From Ramlibacter cellulosilyticus (lineage in GTDB: Bacteria > Pseudomonadota > Gammaproteobacteria > Burkholderiales > Burkholderiaceae_C): a DNA stretch of 64,000 nucleotides. A program made the translations under genes and the position numbers. This document shows, piece by piece, positions 42,262 through 50,407 of this stretch; positions within the stretch are counted from its first letter, which is position 1, and each line of letters starts with the position of its first letter. The DNA is taken from positions 124,001 to 188,000 of the forward strand of contig NZ_JACORT010000006.1 in the NCBI RefSeq assembly GCF_014297465.1, read 5' to 3'. The notes beneath the pieces were generated by a model. It saw only the letters and a list, made by a program, of their open reading frames with translations. It ran no database searches and was not told the DNA's origin.

Positions 42262-43218
42262 CTAGCGGCATTCGGGCACGGGACTCAAGAGCGGCTTGCC
42301 GGCGAAGTGCGCCTGCAGGTTGGCCAGGGCGAGGTCCGCCATCGCCTGCCGGGTTTCGTGGGTGGCGCTCGCCATGTGCGGGGTGAGCACCACGTTGTCC
42401 AGCGCGCGCAGGGCGGCGGGCACCTGCGGCTCGTTCTCGAACACGTCGAGGCCGGCGCCGGCGATCACGCCGTCCTGCAAGGCCTCGATGAGCGCCTGCT
42501 CGTCGACGACGGAGCCGCGCGCGACGTTCACGAGATAGCCCTTCGGGCCGAGGGCCTGCAGCACTTCGGCGTTGATCATGCGGCGCGTGGCTTCACCGCC
42601 GGGCGTGATGACGACCAGGAAATCGACCGCGGCCGCAAGCGCCTTCGCGGATGGGTGGTAGGGAAAGGCGACGCCGGACTGCTGCGTGCGGCCCGTGTAC
42701 GCGATGGACATGCCGAAGCCCTGCGCGCGCGCCGCGATCGCCTTGCCGATGCGCCCCAGCCCCACGATGCCCAGGCGCTTGCCCGACATGCGGGTGGCCA
42801 GCGGCATGTTGCCCTGCTCCCACCGGCCCTCGCGCACGTAGCGGTCGGCCTGCGGCACCTTGCGGGCGATGGAGAGCATCAGCGCCAGCGCGAGGTCCGC
42901 GACCTCGTCGTTCAGCACGTCGGGCGTGTGCGTCACCGGAATGCCGCGTTCCTTCGCGGCGGGCACGTCCACCTTGTCGTAGCCCACGCCCATGATGGAC
43001 ACCATCTCCAGGGCAGGCAGCTTGTCCATGAGGGCGCGCGGCACCTGCGAATCGCCGCCGCCGGTCACGGCGCGGATCGTCGGGGCGACGCGCGCGAATT
43101 CCTCCGGGTTGGTTTCGTGCAGGCGGTCGTGCACCGTGAAGTGCGCGCGCAGCGGTTCCAGGAAGAACGGCGGCAGCTTCATGACGGCCAGCACGGCAGG
43201 ACGCTGAGGATCGCTCAT
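42262..43218 (-). CDS. NAD(P)-dependent D-2-hydroxyacid dehydrogenase
   Basis: 318-aa member of the D-isomer-specific 2-hydroxyacid dehydrogenase family (glyoxylate/hydroxypyruvate or 2-keto-sugar-acid reductase group). The nucleotide motif is GKRLGIVGLGRIGKAIAARA. The catalytic Arg lies in NVARGSVVDEQAL, the Glu in DVFENEP, and the His in LTPHMASATHETR. First gene of the minus-strand operon and divergent from the dehydratase across 65 nt carrying a GntR-type dyad. It may reduce a keto-acid by-product of the pathway; the substrate is not determined. Confidence 0.9.
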   Translation of the reverse strand: MSDPQRPAVLAVMKLPPFFLEPLRAHFTVHDRLHETNPEEFARVAPTIRAVTGGGDSQVPRALMDKLPALEMVSIMGVGYDKVDVPAAKERGIPVTHTPDVLNDEVADLALALMLSIARKVPQADRYVREGRWEQGNMPLATRMSGKRLGIVGLGRIGKAIAARAQGFGMSIAYTGRTQQSGVAFPYHPSAKALAAAVDFLVVITPGGEATRRMINAEVLQALGPKGYLVNVARGSVVDEQALIEALQDGVIAGAGLDVFENEPQVPAALRALDNVVLTPHMASATHETRQAMADLALANLQAHFAGKPLLSPVPECR

Positions 43219-43246
43219 GGTTTGTCCGTAAAGGGGTCGCAATCGT

Positions 43247-43266
43247 ATGACCATAAGATGGTTCAT
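43247..43266. promoter_or_regulatory. candidate GntR operator between divergent sugar-acid operons
   Basis: The core ACCAT-AAG-ATGGT (43250-43262) is a perfect dyad, extended imperfectly to ATGACCAT and ATGGTTCAT. It lies between the two divergent start codons and overlaps a possible plus-strand -10 (CATAAG, 43252-43257), a suitable position for repression by the gntR product at 37.2 kb. Confidence 0.5.
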
Positions 43267-43283
43267 CGATCAGGACCAACCCT

Positions 43284-45017
43284 ATGACACCGCCCCGCAA
43301 GAAACCCGAGGAGCTGCGCTCGCAGCAATGGTTCGGCCGCCAGGACCGCGACGGCTTCGCATACCGCAGCTGGGTGAAAGGCAAGGGCGTGCCGCACGAC
43401 CAGTTCGACGGCCGCCCCGTCATCGGCATCTGCAACACCTTCAGCGAACTCACGCCGTGCAACTCGCACTTCCGCACGCTGGCGGAGCAGGTGAAGATCG
43501 GCGTGTACGAAGCGGGCGGCTTTCCGCTCGAATTCCCCGTGATGTCGCTCGGGGAGACGATGCTGCGTCCCACCGCGATGCTCTATCGCAACCTCGCGAG
43601 CATGGACGTGGAGGAATCGATCCGCGGCAACCCCATCGACGGCGTGGTGCTCCTCATGGGATGCGACAAGACGACGCCTTCGCTGATGATGGGCGCGTCC
43701 AGCGTGGACCTGCCCACCATCGGCGTGTCGGGCGGGCCCATGCTTTCGGGCAAGTGGCGCGGCCAGGAGCTCGGCTCCGGCACCGGCGTGTGGAGCATGA
43801 GCGAGCAGGTGCGCGCCGGCACGCTGAAGCTGCAGGACTTCTTCGAGGCCGAGAGCTGCATGCACCGCAGCCACGGCCACTGCATGACGATGGGCACGGC
43901 CTCCACCATGGCGAGCATGGTCGAAGCGCTGGGCGTGGGCCTGCCGGGCAACGCGGCCTATCCCGCCGTCGACGGGCGCCGCAACGTGCTCGCGCGCATG
44001 GCGGGGCGGCGCATCGTGGAGATGGTGCACACGGACCAGAAGCTGTCGTCGATCCTCACGCGCGAGGCTTTCGAGAACGCGATCAGGACGCTGGCGGCCA
44101 TCGGGGGATCGACCAACGCGGTCATCCACCTGATCGCGATCGCCCGCCGCATCGGCGTGGAGCTCTCCATCGAGGACTTCGACCGCCTCGGCAGCGAGAT
44201 GCCTTGCCTGGTGAACCTGCAGCCCTCGGGCCAGCACCTGATGGAGGACTTCTGCTACGCCGGTGGCCTGCCGGTCGTGATGAAGGAAATCCAGGACCAC
44301 CTGCACCTGGACGCGGTCACCGCCAGCGGCAAGTCCGTGCGCGAGAACATCGCCGACGCGCAGAACTGGAACAAGGAAGTGATCCAGCCGCTCGACGCGC
44401 CGTTCAAGGAGAAGGCGGGCATCGCGGTGCTGCGCGGGAACCTCGCGCCGCGCGGCGCGGTGATCAAGCCGAGCGCCGCCACGCCCAAGCTGATGGTGCA
44501 CCGCGGTCGCGCGGTGGTGTTCGAGGACATCGAGGACTTCCACGCGCGCATCGACGACGAGAACCTCGACGTCGACGAGAGCTGCGTGCTGGTGCTGAAG
44601 AACTGCGGGCCCAAGGGCTACCCCGGGATGGCCGAAGTGGGCAACATGCCGCTGCCGCCCAAGGTGCTGCGCAAGGGCATCACGGACATGGTGCGCATCA
44701 GCGATGCGCGCATGAGCGGCACGGCCTACGGCACCGTGGTGCTGCACACCGCGCCCGAAGCCGCCGCGGGCGGGCCGCTCGCGCTGGTGCGCAACGGCGA
44801 CATCATCGAGCTGGACGTCCCGAAGCGCCGCATCCACCTGGAAGTGAGCGACGAGGAACTCGCGCGCCGCCAGGCTGCGTGGAAGCCCCCGACGCCCAAG
44901 CTGGACTCCGGCTACTGGAAGCTGTACACGGACCACGTGCTGCAGGCCGACCAGGGCGCGGACCTGGACTTCCTGGTCGGCAAGCGCGGGGCTTTCGTGC
45001 CGCGGGACAACCACTGA
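43284..45017 (+). CDS. IlvD/Edd-family aldonate dehydratase (L-arabinonate/D-galactonate type)
   Basis: 577-aa Fe-S dehydratase removing water from a sugar acid to give a 2-keto-3-deoxy acid. Cluster-ligand cysteines are visible in GICNTFSELTPCNSHF, VLLMGCDKTTPS and CMHRSHGHCMTMGTAS. Length and sequence fit the pentonate/hexonate subgroup (L-arabinonate, D-fuconate, D-galactonate) rather than IlvD or Edd itself. Downstream dgoK and dgoA make galactonate the best guess. Most galactonate pathways use an enolase-type DgoD, so this would be a non-homologous replacement. First gene of the plus-strand operon. Confidence 0.88.
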   Translation: MTPPRKKPEELRSQQWFGRQDRDGFAYRSWVKGKGVPHDQFDGRPVIGICNTFSELTPCNSHFRTLAEQVKIGVYEAGGFPLEFPVMSLGETMLRPTAMLYRNLASMDVEESIRGNPIDGVVLLMGCDKTTPSLMMGASSVDLPTIGVSGGPMLSGKWRGQELGSGTGVWSMSEQVRAGTLKLQDFFEAESCMHRSHGHCMTMGTASTMASMVEALGVGLPGNAAYPAVDGRRNVLARMAGRRIVEMVHTDQKLSSILTREAFENAIRTLAAIGGSTNAVIHLIAIARRIGVELSIEDFDRLGSEMPCLVNLQPSGQHLMEDFCYAGGLPVVMKEIQDHLHLDAVTASGKSVRENIADAQNWNKEVIQPLDAPFKEKAGIAVLRGNLAPRGAVIKPSAATPKLMVHRGRAVVFEDIEDFHARIDDENLDVDESCVLVLKNCGPKGYPGMAEVGNMPLPPKVLRKGITDMVRISDARMSGTAYGTVVLHTAPEAAAGGPLALVRNGDIIELDVPKRRIHLEVSDEELARRQAAWKPPTPKLDSGYWKLYTDHVLQADQGADLDFLVGKRGAFVPRDNH

Positions 45018-45050
45018 AGACGGAAGGCGGAAGGCGGACAGGCGAACGCA

Positions 45051-45932
45051 ATGCTCATCGCCGTCGACTGGGGCACCTCCTCCCTCCGCGCCGCCCGCAT
45101 CGCCGCGGACGGCACGGTGCTCGAACAACGCGCCTCCCAGCGCGGCATCCTCACCGTCCCGGCTGGCGGCTTCCCTGGCGTGCTGCACGAGGCCTGCGGC
45201 GACTGGCTGGAGGATCCCGCCGCGCTCTGCCTCGTCAGCGGTATGGCGGGCAGCCGCCAAGGGTGGGTCGAGGCGCCATACTGCCCGTGCCCCGCCGGCT
45301 TCGGCGAACTCGCACAGGCGCTGCTCTGGGTGGAACCCCGGCGCATCGCCCTCGTGCCGGGGCTCTCCTGCGAAGCGGACGGCGTCCCCGACGTCATGCG
45401 CGGCGAGGAGGTGCAGGTGTTCGGCGCGATGGCGCTCCTGGGCGCGCAGCACGGCACCTTCGTGCTGCCCGGCACGCACAGCAAGTGGGTGCGCGTCGAC
45501 GCGGGACGCGTGCAGTCGTTCGCCACCTGCATGTCGGGCGAGTTCTATGCGCTGCTGCGACAGCACTCGATCCTCGCGCGCACCTTGCCGCAGGACGATG
45601 GCGCGCTGGACGAGGCCGCTTTCGTGCGCGGCGTGCAGCACGCGCAGCGCAGCGGCAGCCTGCTGCACGCGGCGTTCAGCGCACGCACGCTGTCGCTGTT
45701 CGACCGGCTCGACACGCCTGTGGCGCCCAGCTACCTCTCCGGCCTCGTGATCGGCGAGGAACTGCGGTTGCAGGCGCGCGATGCCGGTGACGTGGTCCTG
45801 GTGGGCAGCCCGCAGCTCACACGCCGCTATGCGATCGCGCTCGCAGCGCTGGGCCGCGGCAGCCGCGCCCTCGGCGCCGAGGCCACCTGGCGCGGGCTGT
45901 GGGCCCTCGCCCGTTCCCTGGAGTCCGCATGA
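45051..45932 (+). CDS. dgoK: 2-dehydro-3-deoxygalactonokinase
   Basis: 293-aa kinase phosphorylating 2-keto-3-deoxygalactonate at O6 with ATP. The N-terminal phosphate-1 motif is LIAVDWGTSSLRA. The family segments ICLVSGMAGSRQGW-like (CLVSGMAGSRQGWVEAPYCPCPAG), DVMRGEEVQVFGA and VLPGTHSKWVRV are present, with YLSGLVIGEEL near the end. A short GGAAGGC-repeat leader (45018-45050) precedes the ATG. Its stop overlaps the dgoA start (ATGA). Confidence 0.92.
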   Translation: MLIAVDWGTSSLRAARIAADGTVLEQRASQRGILTVPAGGFPGVLHEACGDWLEDPAALCLVSGMAGSRQGWVEAPYCPCPAGFGELAQALLWVEPRRIALVPGLSCEADGVPDVMRGEEVQVFGAMALLGAQHGTFVLPGTHSKWVRVDAGRVQSFATCMSGEFYALLRQHSILARTLPQDDGALDEAAFVRGVQHAQRSGSLLHAAFSARTLSLFDRLDTPVAPSYLSGLVIGEELRLQARDAGDVVLVGSPQLTRRYAIALAALGRGSRALGAEATWRGLWALARSLESA

Positions 45933-46573
45933 ACACATCGCTCGCGGCCGCCTGGCAAGGCGCAGTCGGCGCACTGCCGCTGGTGGCCATCCTCCGCGGG
46001 ATCCGTCCCGACGAGGCCGAAACCGTCGGCAACGTGCTGCACGGTGCCGGCTGGCGGCTGCTGGAAGTGCCGCTCAATTCGCCCGAGCCGCTCGCGAGCA
46101 TCGCCACGCTGGCCCGGCGCTTCCCCGACGCGATCGTCGGCGCGGGCACCGTGCGCACCGAAGACGAAGTCCGCGCGGTGCACACCGCGGGGGGCCGGCT
46201 CATCGTGTCGCCGCACTTCGATGCACGCGTCGTGCGCGCCGCCGCGGCGCTCGGCATGGTGGCGCTGCCCGGTGTGATGACGCCCACGGAGGCCTTCGCG
46301 GCGCTGGACGCCGGTGCCACCGGGCTCAAGCTGTTTCCCGCGGAAGTGATCCCCCCGGCAGCCGTGAAAGCCGTGCGCGCGGTGCTGCCACAAGACGTGC
46401 TGCTGTTCCCGGTCGGCGGCATCGCGCCGGCCACGATGGCACCGTACCGCGCCGCGGGCGCGAACGGCTTCGGCATCGGCTCGGCGCTCTACCAGCCCGG
46501 CCGCGATGGCGATGCGATCGCCGCGTCCGCGCAAGCGTTCGCGGACGCCTGGACGGGTACGATCCGCACATGA
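45929..46573 (+). CDS. dgoA: 2-dehydro-3-deoxy-6-phosphogalactonate aldolase
   Basis: 214-aa class I aldolase cleaving KDPGal to pyruvate and D-glyceraldehyde 3-phosphate. The catalytic Schiff-base Lys lies in TGLKLFPAE. The Glu of LLEVPLNSPEP, the phosphate-binding loop FPVGGIAP and VGAGTVRTEDEV match the KDPG/KDPGal aldolase family, and the P-L-N-S-P segment favours the galactonate enzyme. Overlaps dgoK and the SDR gene at both ends. A separate Eda-type aldolase is encoded at 57 kb. Confidence 0.92.
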   Translation: MNTSLAAAWQGAVGALPLVAILRGIRPDEAETVGNVLHGAGWRLLEVPLNSPEPLASIATLARRFPDAIVGAGTVRTEDEVRAVHTAGGRLIVSPHFDARVVRAAAALGMVALPGVMTPTEAFAALDAGATGLKLFPAEVIPPAAVKAVRAVLPQDVLLFPVGGIAPATMAPYRAAGANGFGIGSALYQPGRDGDAIAASAQAFADAWTGTIRT

Positions 46574-47364
46574 CCAGCGCCCCCCCGACCCCGTCCACCA
46601 GCGTCCAGTTCGGCCTGCGCGACCGCGTGTGCATCGTCACCGGCGCGTCGCAAGGCATAGGCGAGGCCTGCGCCCGCCGCTTCGCGCGCGAGGGCGCGAA
46701 AGTGGTGATCGCCGACATCGAGGACGCGCGCGGCCAGGCGCTCGCGCAGGAACTGCAGGGGCTCTTCGTCCACTGCGACGTGGGCGACAAGGCGCAGGTG
46801 GACACGCTGGTCGCCAAGACGATGCTCAGCCACGGCCGCATCGACGTGCTGGTGAACAACGCGGGGATCTTCAAGGCCGCGGACTTCCTCGAGATCACCG
46901 AAGCCGACTACGACGCGGTGCTGCGCGTGAACCTCAAAGGCTCCTTCCTCGTCGGCCAGGCCGTGGCGCGCGAGATGGCGAAGGCGGGCCGCGGCGCGAT
47001 CGTGAACATGAGCTCGGTGAACGCGGTGCTGACCATCCCGAGCATCGCCACCTACAACATGAGCAAGGGCGGGATCAACCAGCTCACGCGCGTGATGGCC
47101 CTGTCGCTCGCGGACAAGGGCGTGCGCGTCAACGCCGTGGCGCCCGGCACCATCGCGACGGAGCTTGCGGCAAAGGCCGTGCTCACGAGCGAGGAAGCGA
47201 AGGCGCGCATCATGACGCGCACGCCGATGAAGCGCCTCGGCGAACCGTGGGAAGTGGCGGACGTCGTGGCTTACCTCGCCAGCGATGCGGCGAGCTACGT
47301 GACGGGGGAGATCGTCGTCGTCGACGGCGGGCGCATGACCCTGAACTACACGGTGCCGGTCTAG
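46570..47364 (+). CDS. SDR-family dehydrogenase, probable aldose (galactose) 1-dehydrogenase
   Basis: 264-aa classical short-chain dehydrogenase. The cofactor motif is VTGASQGIGEACA, with NNAG, the catalytic Ser in NMSSVNAV, and Tyr-x3-Lys in YNMSKGG. PGTIATEL and ASDAASYVTGEIVVVDGG complete the family. As the last gene after the dehydratase, kinase and aldolase it is a good candidate for the first step, oxidation of the aldose to its lactone, but a role on another intermediate is possible. Its stop overlaps the convergent RHH gene. Confidence 0.85.
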   Translation: MTSAPPTPSTSVQFGLRDRVCIVTGASQGIGEACARRFAREGAKVVIADIEDARGQALAQELQGLFVHCDVGDKAQVDTLVAKTMLSHGRIDVLVNNAGIFKAADFLEITEADYDAVLRVNLKGSFLVGQAVAREMAKAGRGAIVNMSSVNAVLTIPSIATYNMSKGGINQLTRVMALSLADKGVRVNAVAPGTIATELAAKAVLTSEEAKARIMTRTPMKRLGEPWEVADVVAYLASDAASYVTGEIVVVDGGRMTLNYTVPV

Positions 47365-47561
47365 CGCTTTCGGGCGGGCACTGCCGCCTTGCGCGGCGCG
47401 CGGCGCGTCGCAGGCTCCGGCTCCTGCTGTTCCATGAACTCGCGGATGAGCCGGCGGACCACCTGCGAGGGCGTCATGTCCTGCGTGCGGCACAACTCCT
47501 CGAAGGCCAACTTCTTCGCCGGGTCGATCAGGATCGTCAGCCTTGCAGTCTTGAGCTCCAT
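47361..47561 (-). CDS. ribbon-helix-helix (CopG-type) DNA-binding protein 1
   Basis: 66-aa protein with an RHH fold. The strand ARLTILIDPAKKLAFEELC is followed by two helices (TPSQVVRRLIREFME) and a basic tail rich in Arg/Lys/Ala. RHH proteins bind DNA as dimers through the paired strands. It is a close relative of the next RHH protein, suggesting duplication, and may regulate itself or the neighbouring genes. No toxin partner is seen beside it. The stop codon overlaps that of the SDR gene by 3 nt. Confidence 0.82.
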   Translation of the reverse strand: MELKTARLTILIDPAKKLAFEELCRTQDMTPSQVVRRLIREFMEQQEPEPATRRAPRKAAVPARKR

Positions 47562-47622
47562 GCGCGCGCGGTGTCCGATGTTAATCGGATTGTAATTCCT
47601 TTCCGCGGGCGACGGTGCGCGT

Positions 47623-47802
47623 TCATTCCGGCTGCGCGCTGGCGGTGCCGGTGTAGCTCACGCCATGCTTCGCGAGGTAGTCGCGGATCAGTTGCCGCAC
47701 TACCTGCGAGGCTGTGATGTCCTGCGATGCGCAGAGTTGCTCGAAGGCTTTCTTCTTCTCCGCGTCAATGAGGACGGTGAGGCGTGCAGGTTTGTCTTCC
47801 AT
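47623..47802 (-). CDS. ribbon-helix-helix (CopG-type) DNA-binding protein 2
   Basis: 59-aa RHH protein if started at the ATG giving MEDKPARLTVLIDAEKKKAFEQLC, which aligns with protein 1. The helices are TASQVVRQLIRDYLAKHG. In-frame starts further upstream (ATG 47826, GTG 47841) overlap an 8-bp inverted repeat that looks like its operator, so the shorter start is preferred. The two RHH proteins differ mostly in the tail, which is short here. No toxin gene is adjacent. Confidence 0.8.
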   Translation of the reverse strand: MEDKPARLTVLIDAEKKKAFEQLCASQDITASQVVRQLIRDYLAKHGVSYTGTASAQPE

Positions 47803-47822
47803 GCGATCGTTCTGCTTTCCGG

Positions 47823-47850
47823 ACATGATAATACTGTGCACCTATCATGT
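47823..47850. promoter_or_regulatory. inverted repeat upstream of RHH protein 2
   Basis: ACATGATA (47823-47830) and TATCATGT (47843-47850) form a perfect 8-bp inverted repeat with a 12-nt spacer. A related half-site ATGGTAG lies at 47858-47864. Position and AT-richness suit an RHH operator for autoregulation. Confidence 0.45.
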
Positions 47851-48011
47851 GAGTCGGATGGTAGTACTTTCGCGCGGCTCGGGTTCGGGGAAACCCACCG
47901 ACAGCGCATCGGTCTCTGGCTCTTCGTTTTGTAGGCCGGCGCCAACGCTGAGTCAATGGCAAACGCCTCGGCCGGGCGGCGGGGGCGGTGCGGGCGCGCT
48001 GCTGCGAGCGC

Positions 48012-49241
48012 TCAGGCGGCGGCTGCGGCGGCCGGGCTGCGCGCGGGCAGCGGCGCCTCGCGGATGGGCAGGTGCACCAGCGCCGCGCCGGCGGCCAGCA
48101 CGACGTCCATGTACCAGAACCAGTCGTAGGCACCGGTCCACTCGTACACCTTGCCACCCAGCCAGGAGCCGAAGAAGGCTCCCACCTGGTGCGTGAGCAT
48201 GACCACGCCGAACAGCGTCGCCATGTTGGCAGGCCCGAAGAACTTCGCGACCAGCCCGGCGGTGGGCGGAACGGTCGACAGGTAGCTGAGGCCCATGACC
48301 GCCGCGAAGAGCAGCACGACGGTTCCCGTCTTCGGCGCGAACAGGAAGGCCAGCACCGCGAGCCCCCGCACGGCATAGATGAAGGCGAGCAGCGACTTGG
48401 AACGCCAGCGGCCCATCGCCCAGCCCACCGCGAGGCTGCCCGCGATGTTGAACAGGCCGATGATCGCAAGCGCCCAGCCGCCCCATTGCGTCGGCAGGCC
48501 GCAGGCTTCGATCACGCCCGGCAGGTGCACGGCGAGGAAGGCGACGTGGAAGCCGCAGACGAAGAAGCCCGCGGCGAGCAGCACGTAGCTCGGGTTGCGC
48601 AGCGCCTCGCGCACCGCGTGCCCGGCGCCGACCGGCTTCTGCGCCGCGGCGCCTTCCGCTCGCGCACCGGTGCCACGCAGCACCCACGCCGCCGGCAGGC
48701 ACAGGAGCACCATGACGCCCAGCACCTGCATCGCCGAGGCCCAGCCCATGCCCACGATCAGTGCCGCGGCGATCGGCGCGGTGGCGAACTGGCCGAAGGA
48801 GCCGCCTGCATTCACGATGCCGGTGGCGATGCCGCGGCGGGCGGGTTCGATCATCCGCATGCTGGCGGACATCAGCACTGCCGGGCCCGCCATCCCGGAG
48901 CCGCCCGCCGCCAGCACGCCGATCGCGAAGATCAGGCCCAGGGTGGTGGTCATGAAAGGCGTGAGCACCGTGCCGAGCGCCATCAGGGCAAGGCCCACGA
49001 CGAGCACGCGGCCGGCGCCGTAGCGATCCGCCATGGCGCCCGCAAAGGGTTGCGTGAGGCCCCACCACAACTGGCCGAACGCGAACGCCAGGCTGATGCT
49101 GCCGAGGCCGAGCCCTGTCGACGTGTTCAGCGCCGGCAGGAAGAGGCCCATGCTCTGCCGGCTGCCCATCGTCAGCGCGAAGGTGCCGGCCGCCGCCAGC
49201 AGCACCAGCCAGAACGCGGTGCGGCGCGTGGCATCACTCAT
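48012..49241 (-). CDS. MFS transporter
   Basis: 409-aa major facilitator with twelve predicted helices. Family landmarks are GQLWWGLTQPFAGAMADRYGAGRVLV between helices 2 and 3, and GIVNAGGSFGQFATAPIAAALI. The C-terminal half has VPPTAGLVAKFFGPANMATLFGVV, as in OFA/monocarboxylate-type transporters. The substrate is unknown. It overlaps the marR stop by 8 nt, so it is probably controlled by that regulator. Confidence 0.88.
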   Translation of the reverse strand: MSDATRRTAFWLVLLAAAGTFALTMGSRQSMGLFLPALNTSTGLGLGSISLAFAFGQLWWGLTQPFAGAMADRYGAGRVLVVGLALMALGTVLTPFMTTTLGLIFAIGVLAAGGSGMAGPAVLMSASMRMIEPARRGIATGIVNAGGSFGQFATAPIAAALIVGMGWASAMQVLGVMVLLCLPAAWVLRGTGARAEGAAAQKPVGAGHAVREALRNPSYVLLAAGFFVCGFHVAFLAVHLPGVIEACGLPTQWGGWALAIIGLFNIAGSLAVGWAMGRWRSKSLLAFIYAVRGLAVLAFLFAPKTGTVVLLFAAVMGLSYLSTVPPTAGLVAKFFGPANMATLFGVVMLTHQVGAFFGSWLGGKVYEWTGAYDWFWYMDVVLAAGAALVHLPIREAPLPARSPAAAAAA

Positions 49242-49689
49242 GGATCTCTCCTTCGGGAAGGTCGGCCAGCAGGTCCTGACACTCGTCGAGCAGCGCGTGC
49301 AACGCTAGCACACGGTCCGCGCCGAGTCGCGCGTTCAGTGACTCCTGCGCCACACGCCAGCGGCGCTGCGCCTCGGTGCGCTTCTCGCGCCCGGCGGCCG
49401 TCGCCGTCACGAGGCGGCTGCGCGCATCGGGGCCGGGCTCCATCGCAAGCAGGCCCGCATCGAGCAGCGGGCGCAGGTTGCGCGTGAGCGTCGAGGCATC
49501 CACCTTCATGGCGCGCGCCAGGTCCACGGGCCGGATGGGACCGAGCTTCACCACGTACGACAGCAGCGAGTACTGCGTGCCGCGCAAGCCCGTCTTGCCG
49601 ACCTCGGCGTCGTAGAGCTGCGCCACGCGGCGCATCAGCTGGCGCAGCTTGAGGTTGGTGCAGCCCTGCGGCTTGACAGCGGTGTCCAT
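49234..49689 (-). CDS. MarR-family transcriptional regulator
   Basis: 151-aa winged-helix repressor. The DNA-binding segment is IRPVDLARAMKVDASTLTRNLRPLLDAGLL, followed by the wing DARSRLVTATAAGREK. The effector-binding helices lie at both ends. It forms an operon with the MFS gene and is divergent from the thioesterase gene. Two palindromes in the shared promoter region match MarR operators (separate entry), so it should repress both directions until a small aromatic or acyl ligand binds. Confidence 0.9.
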   Translation of the reverse strand: MDTAVKPQGCTNLKLRQLMRRVAQLYDAEVGKTGLRGTQYSLLSYVVKLGPIRPVDLARAMKVDASTLTRNLRPLLDAGLLAMEPGPDARSRLVTATAAGREKRTEAQRRWRVAQESLNARLGADRVLALHALLDECQDLLADLPEGEIHE

Positions 49690-49697
49690 GCGGACTA

Positions 49698-49724
49698 TTG
49701 TAGCTGCAACTATTGCATATGCAA
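49698..49724. promoter_or_regulatory. tandem MarR-type operators
   Basis: TTGTAGCTGCAA (49698-49709, near-perfect palindrome) and TTGCATATGCAA (49713-49724, perfect palindrome) have centres 15 bp apart. Both fit the MarR-family pattern TTGyA-N2-TrCAA and lie between marR (ATG 49689) and the thioesterase gene (ATG 49745). Confidence 0.7.
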
Positions 49725-49744
49725 GTTTTTCGACCGAGGTGACG

Positions 49745-50272
49745 ATGGACCGACTGGAAGAGTGGCTGGCGCAGGAGCGCGAGGTGCAGCAGCGGCTGGA
49801 TGCCGGCGCGGGCTGCGGGGTGGCGACGCCGCAGCAGGTGGTGGGCCGCAGCGGCCTGGAGTTGCTGCAGGCCATGTTGCGCGGCGAGCTGCCGTACCCG
49901 CCGATCGCGCGCACGCTGGACTTCCAGCTGCTGGAAGTCGGTGAAGGGCGTGCCGTGTTCCAGGGCCAGCCCGGGCCGGCGCACCTGAATCCCATGGGCG
50001 GCATCCACGGCGGCTGGTATGCGACGCTGCTCGATTCCGCGCTCGGCTGCGCGGTGCACACCATGATGCCGCCGGGCCGCGGCTACACGACGGCCGAACT
50101 GGGCGTGAACCTGGTGAAGGCCATCGGCACGAAAGTGCAGCGCGTGCGCGCCGAGGGCCGCGTGCTGCATTGCGGGCGGCAGCTCGCGACGGCGGAAGCG
50201 AAGCTGGTGGGGCCGGACGGGACCCTGTATGCGCACGCGACGACGACGTGCCTGGTGTTCGAGATGAAGTGA
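49745..50272 (+). CDS. PaaI-type hotdog thioesterase
   Basis: 175-aa hotdog-fold thioesterase hydrolysing an acyl- or aryl-CoA. The catalytic segment HLNPMGGIHGGWYATLLDSALGCAV carries the PaaI HGG motif and Asp, and YTTAELGVNLVKAI follows. The ATG at 49745 is chosen; an earlier ATG (49649) would run through the MarR operators. It is divergent from marR and probably co-regulated with the MFS transporter, as in small acid-export or detoxification units. Confidence 0.88.
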   Translation: MDRLEEWLAQEREVQQRLDAGAGCGVATPQQVVGRSGLELLQAMLRGELPYPPIARTLDFQLLEVGEGRAVFQGQPGPAHLNPMGGIHGGWYATLLDSALGCAVHTMMPPGRGYTTAELGVNLVKAIGTKVQRVRAEGRVLHCGRQLATAEAKLVGPDGTLYAHATTTCLVFEMK

Positions 50273-50280
50273 GTGGTCAT

Positions 50281-50399
50281 CGGTGGGGTTCGCGTGCGCT
50301 CACCTTCCGCCGCTGGCGCGGCGCCACCCTACATGGAGGCAGGCTTTGTAGGGTGGGGACGCGCCAGCGTCCGCAGGTGAGCGCATGCGAACCCCACCG
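50281..50399. repeat. REP-like inverted-repeat pair, family 2
   Basis: Imperfect arms of about 52 bp (50281-50332 and 50348-50399) pair around a 15-bp loop. Outer ends CGGTGGGGTTCGC and GCGAACCCCACCG match exactly, and inner ends CCACCCTAC and GTAGGGTGG match exactly. It lies between the convergent thioesterase and tamB genes. A single related arm occurs at 60183. Confidence 0.85.
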
Positions 50400-50407
50400 A
50401 TCGTCGT

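Noticed and set aside
47361..47802. Toxin-antitoxin system
   Set aside because: Both proteins are RHH DNA-binding types; no RelE-, Doc- or PIN-like toxin frame is adjacent on either strand.
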